This document shows, piece by piece, positions 45,801 to 47,979 of a DNA stretch of 47,979 nt. A program made the translations under genes and the position numbers. Position 1 is the stretch's first letter. Each line of letters opens with the position of its first letter. Under the pieces are notes generated by a model that searched no databases, was not told the DNA's origin, and saw only the letters and a list, made by a program, of their open reading frames with translations. Source of the stretch: Bacteroidota bacterium (GTDB taxonomy: Bacteria; Bacteroidota; Bacteroidia; UBA4408); the NCBI GenBank assembly GCA_963169745.1, contig CAUJCU010000006.1, forward strand, positions 1-47,979, given 5' to 3'.

Positions 45801-47979
45801 TAATAAAGATGGCTTGCCCGATTTAGTTGCTACCAATCATTCAGACCAGTATATTGATTTCTTTACAAATAACCAAAACTCAAACAGCTTAGTTGTGTAT
45901 AATTCGGGCTTGTCTGTGATGGCTAATAACGGAAGCAACGGTCAAGCAGATGTTATTGTTTTTGATGCGGATGGCGATGGCGATGAGGATGTTGTAACGG
46001 CTGGCGTAAATGCTGATGCGGTTAGTGTTTTTATGAACAATTCGCAAAGTTATTTTAGTGCATCTCCTGCCGTTCATATAGCGAGTGCACGTCCATTCCG
46101 GTTAACTTCAGGTGATTTTGATGGTGATGGCGATATAGATATTGCCGTTGCAGACACCCTAGGAGGTAACTTTAATATTCTAAAAAATAATGGTGGTATA
46201 TTTTCAGTATTTGCCCAAAACTCTACTTATGCTGCTAATTTCATAGCTTCTGCTGATATTGACAATGACTTGGATATAGATTTAATTGGATTAAATGTTG
46301 ATGGAATCAGTGCAGCATTAATTAATGAACTGCCTTGTATTGTATATATACCAGATGCTAATTTTAAAGCTGCCTTATTAGCTCATAACCCGGTTATTGA
46401 TACCAATAATGATGGTGAAATACAATGTGATGAAGCCGATGCTTTTACTGGTACAATTGGAGTGAACAACCAAGGTATATATGACCTTACGGGTATAGAA
46501 GCATTTGTTAACATTACGGGATTGAATTGTAATTATAATAATCTTTATAATTTAGATATTTCCAATAATTTAGCTTTAACGATGTTAGCTTGTGGATACA
46601 ATAGCTTAACAAGCCTAAATGTATCATATCTTTCAGGTTTAACCTATTTATATTGTGATGGGAATTATCTGAGTTCTCTTGATGTTACAGATAACACTTT
46701 ATTATCTGAACTTTATTGTGGTGTTAACACAATAAGCTCACTCAATGTTTCAAATAACTCATTATTGCAAACGCTATGGTGTTATCAAAATAACTTAAGT
46801 ACTATAGATTTTACGGATAATTTGGCTCTTCAAAGTTTAAATATTTATGGCAATAGCTTAGGAGTTTTAGATTTATCAATGAGTACAAATTTGAACTTTC
46901 TGGATTGCAGCTCTAATAGCTTAACTTATTTAAACGTACAAAACGGTAATAATATTAACTTTAACACTTTTAATGCAGTAAACAATACCTTATTACCATG
47001 TATATTGGTTGATAACCCAACATTTATGTACAGCGTTTGGAATGGAGGAAAAGATGTAAGTGCAGCATTTAGCTTAAACTGTAGTTTAACTGCCGACTTT
47101 GCAGCTGATACCACAGTAGCTTGCCAGGGGCAAAGTATTGTTTTTACTAATTTATCAACCGGAACTTCAGTCAATACTACATATAGTTGGAATTTTGGGG
47201 CTGGAGCAAGCCCTGCAACAGCTACAGGAGCAGGTCCTCATACAGTTAATTATACAACTTCCGGTTCAAAAACAGTTAGCTTAACAATTACCGATGGTAT
47301 TTCAGACACCCAAACAAAAAATAACTACATCACAGTTAATGCAACACCAGCAGCCCCAACATTGGCTGTAGTGAATAACTGTGGAACATCAACGATAACA
47401 GCAACAGGAGTGGTAGGCACATTAAGCTGGAGCGATTTTGGCAGTGGCAATCCACGAACAGTTAGCTCGGGCACCTACACCGTAACACAATTCTTATCGG
47501 GCTGTACCAGCCCTAGCAGTAATAGCGTAACGGCTAGTCCTTTAACTATTCCGGCAGCTCCAACATTGGCTGTAGTGAATAACTGTGGAACATCAACGAT
47601 AACGGCAACAGGAGTGGTAGGTACATTAAACTGGAGCGATTTAGGCAGCGGTAATCCACGAACAGTAAGTTCAGGCAGCTATACGGTAACACAAACGGTA
47701 TCGGGCTGTACCAGCCCAAGCAGTAATAGTGTAACAGCTAGTCCGTTAGCTATTCCGGCAGCCCCAACATTGGCTGTAGTGAATAACTGTGGAACATCAA
47801 CGATAACGGCAACAGGAGTGGTAGGCACATTAAACTGGAGCGATTTAGGCAGTGGCAATCCACGAACAGTAAGTTCGGGCAGCTATACGGTAACACAAAC
47901 AGTATCGGGCTGTACCAGTCCAAGCAGTAATAGTGTAACGGCTAGTCCGTTAACCATTCCGGCAGCCCCAACATTGGCC
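42898..47979 (+). CDS. Giant FG-GAP / LRR / PKD surface protein, 3' end outside window (partial)
   Basis: An open frame from ATG 42898 runs without a stop to the window edge, at least 1694 residues. Order of parts: signal peptide (1-24); an Ig-like SbsA-type domain; FG-GAP/VCBS repeats with Ca-binding DxDxDGxxD loops at about 160-480 (for example ADMDGDGDLDIV); Ig-like domains (480-800); a second FG-GAP set at 800-1140 (ADLDNDGDIDLI, GDFDGDGDIDIAV); short leucine-rich repeats at 1150-1360 (LDISNN, LNVSYL); a PKD domain at about 1400-1475; then near-identical 68-residue repeats. The C-terminal sorting domain would lie beyond the edge. T9SS export and adhesion or gliding-related display are inferred. 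Confidence 0.85.
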   Translation, partial: MKRFLFLFPITALIFMGAYNSLFAQTSVQVLSVMPTPNQPDVSTSANVIFYFNKPVKRLPTNIFFPITSPRPRLFGSYYGLYNIFSNTGNGSSTYTYNYTQDFKPGERIRVSLPSATGTDNTTLNHPYQFEFSVAAGIGTARFTSHNITQNSKYLRSITAGDWDRDGLIDYAITSYSGGSLPAVEIVKNNGSLQFSVAASFYDSTGGSVAIASGDLDNDGDIDLVTAVPTANNKICFYQNGGTGNFTQEFSAWNTEAARNIQLADMDGDGDLDIVCSNPTTGRLFYYINTGAGSFSTRFNTNPVVINTITNINSFAIADFNNDGLFDVAIGRTTSGFIRIHYNTPATPGTFQAALAINPIGTNTELSELKTLDYDQDGNMDLVALKKNDNTVVLIKNNFPTQGAGGFTITQTLTLSNPPSAVEAADFDGDGDFDLYVGGSPAVYLQNNSSTFTITTNETGGSPNYICSADFDSDGDIDIIGDKASSMAAYENQEYIVSATSGPLYCAGTYGYFSASVSPGYWPTTNFTLQLSNDTGGFNTPVNLGNYTGNYGYSNYYFIPANTPTGTGYRIRWVNNLTGSTVVPSAAFTIYAKPIQFNVSGGDTICPTGFTSINLSGSQTGITYELYKNDTTLIATQTGDGFPLSFNNINQSGIYRITALNTPYCPMQMADSAVVVVSGVPLSVNSAIPAINALAAAYTTNISSILNGNVPVSSSSGTYFKIYGAQSGLKSGTYSLPVSNTMLFNPTNDFKPGEEVWVSHVSGTPGINCTMIPGFTYRLTTQAASAPANFNPVNNPNLQGTRFAGLTAADFNNDGQVDNAFIGFFEMGVGGFGVGSDSGLFYVCLNTGNGNFSSPQSISVGNKNLMAIDKADLDNDGDIDLILSYDSGVLIFSNNGVGGFTQTQDINLGSAVVDIAVADFNADGLLDIAAAKGSNGLVIVTNLGGQGFVPLTTITTGFNHRHIAVIDYNKDGLPDLVATNHSDQYIDFFTNNQNSNSLVVYNSGLSVMANNGSNGQADVIVFDADGDGDEDVVTAGVNADAVSVFMNNSQSYFSASPAVHIASARPFRLTSGDFDGDGDIDIAVADTLGGNFNILKNNGGIFSVFAQNSTYAANFIASADIDNDLDIDLIGLNVDGISAALINELPCIVYIPDANFKAALLAHNPVIDTNNDGEIQCDEADAFTGTIGVNNQGIYDLTGIEAFVNITGLNCNYNNLYNLDISNNLALTMLACGYNSLTSLNVSYLSGLTYLYCDGNYLSSLDVTDNTLLSELYCGVNTISSLNVSNNSLLQTLWCYQNNLSTIDFTDNLALQSLNIYGNSLGVLDLSMSTNLNFLDCSSNSLTYLNVQNGNNINFNTFNAVNNTLLPCILVDNPTFMYSVWNGGKDVSAAFSLNCSLTADFAADTTVACQGQSIVFTNLSTGTSVNTTYSWNFGAGASPATATGAGPHTVNYTTSGSKTVSLTITDGISDTQTKNNYITVNATPAAPTLAVVNNCGTSTITATGVVGTLSWSDFGSGNPRTVSSGTYTVTQFLSGCTSPSSNSVTASPLTIPAAPTLAVVNNCGTSTITATGVVGTLNWSDLGSGNPRTVSSGSYTVTQTVSGCTSPSSNSVTASPLAIPAAPTLAVVNNCGTSTITATGVVGTLNWSDLGSGNPRTVSSGSYTVTQTVSGCTSPSSNSVTASPLTIPAAPTLA
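47350..47979 (+). repeat. 204-bp tandem repeats (68-residue units)
   Basis: Units start at 47350, 47554, 47758 and 47962, exactly 204 bases apart and in frame; the array continues past the window. Each unit begins AAPTLAVVNNCGTSTITATG and carries a Cys pair 42 residues apart. Units two and three are almost identical at DNA level; unit one has diverged more (for example LSWSDFGSGN versus LNWSDLGSGN). Confidence 0.95.

Noticed and set aside
43616-47174. Short open frames on both strands within the right-hand region
   Set aside because: They are in other frames of the giant surface-protein gene, which is continuous from 42898 to the window edge.
47350-47979. CRISPR array
   Set aside because: Repeat units are 204 bp, contiguous, in frame and protein-coding; there are no spacers and no cas genes.

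Overview
The window comes from a low-GC member of the Bacteroidota. The signs are Bacteroidota-type promoters (TAnnTTTG, sometimes with a TTG about 20 bases upstream), several secreted proteins with type IX secretion (T9SS) C-terminal sorting domains, atpD-atpC standing apart from the other ATP synthase genes, a short epsilon subunit, and families such as DUF5777, DUF6132 and SBBP/FG-GAP surface proteins. MqnE points to futalosine-route menaquinone synthesis, which fits Chitinophagales- or Cytophagales-like lineages better than typical Flavobacteriaceae. I cannot place it more precisely. No phage, transposase, integrase or CRISPR array was seen.

Layout. Bases 1-1648 (minus) are the 5' part of a large secreted protein with a G10 tract just before its signal peptide. 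Next come an AIM24-like gene, an initiator tRNA with promoter and terminator, and a leftward operon bdhA / patatin phospholipase / tatC. Then atpD-atpC; a small gene with a MazG-like pyrophosphohydrolase; a voltage-gated-type K+ channel with a zinc ribbon; a YitT transporter; a SprT-like protein; and ctaB with a cytochrome oxidase subunit III (6351-13402).

Bases 13706-20405 hold six co-directional, tightly packed genes: an anchor-V secreted protein, a lysyl-oxidase-like protein lacking copper ligands, a membrane polyferredoxin-TPR fusion, a periplasmic cytochrome c, an outer-membrane beta-barrel and a cytochrome lipoprotein. Together they look like an uncharacterised cell-envelope redox module. 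Ferrous iron uptake (feoAB), aconitase, an FAD oxidoreductase and RNase Z follow.

Bases 27471-32375 are a redox-regulation neighbourhood. Two different Crp/Fnr regulators frame a COX1-like membrane protein and a leftward set of small proteins: OsmC-like, rhodanese, Cys-rich membrane protein, DUF3365 haem lipoprotein and DUF6132. Crp/Fnr-type dyads lie in front of both regulators.

The most striking structure is at 32444-38418. Two large T9SS surface-protein genes are bracketed by 114-bp direct repeats with two mismatches, 5861 bp apart. The repeat is the promoter and first codons of the RimK-associated zinc protease gene that starts at 38400, so the segment looks like an insertion that duplicated that promoter. 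RimK, NadB and MqnE follow. The window ends inside a giant FG-GAP/LRR/PKD adhesin-like gene (42898 onward) with near-identical 204-bp tandem repeats.
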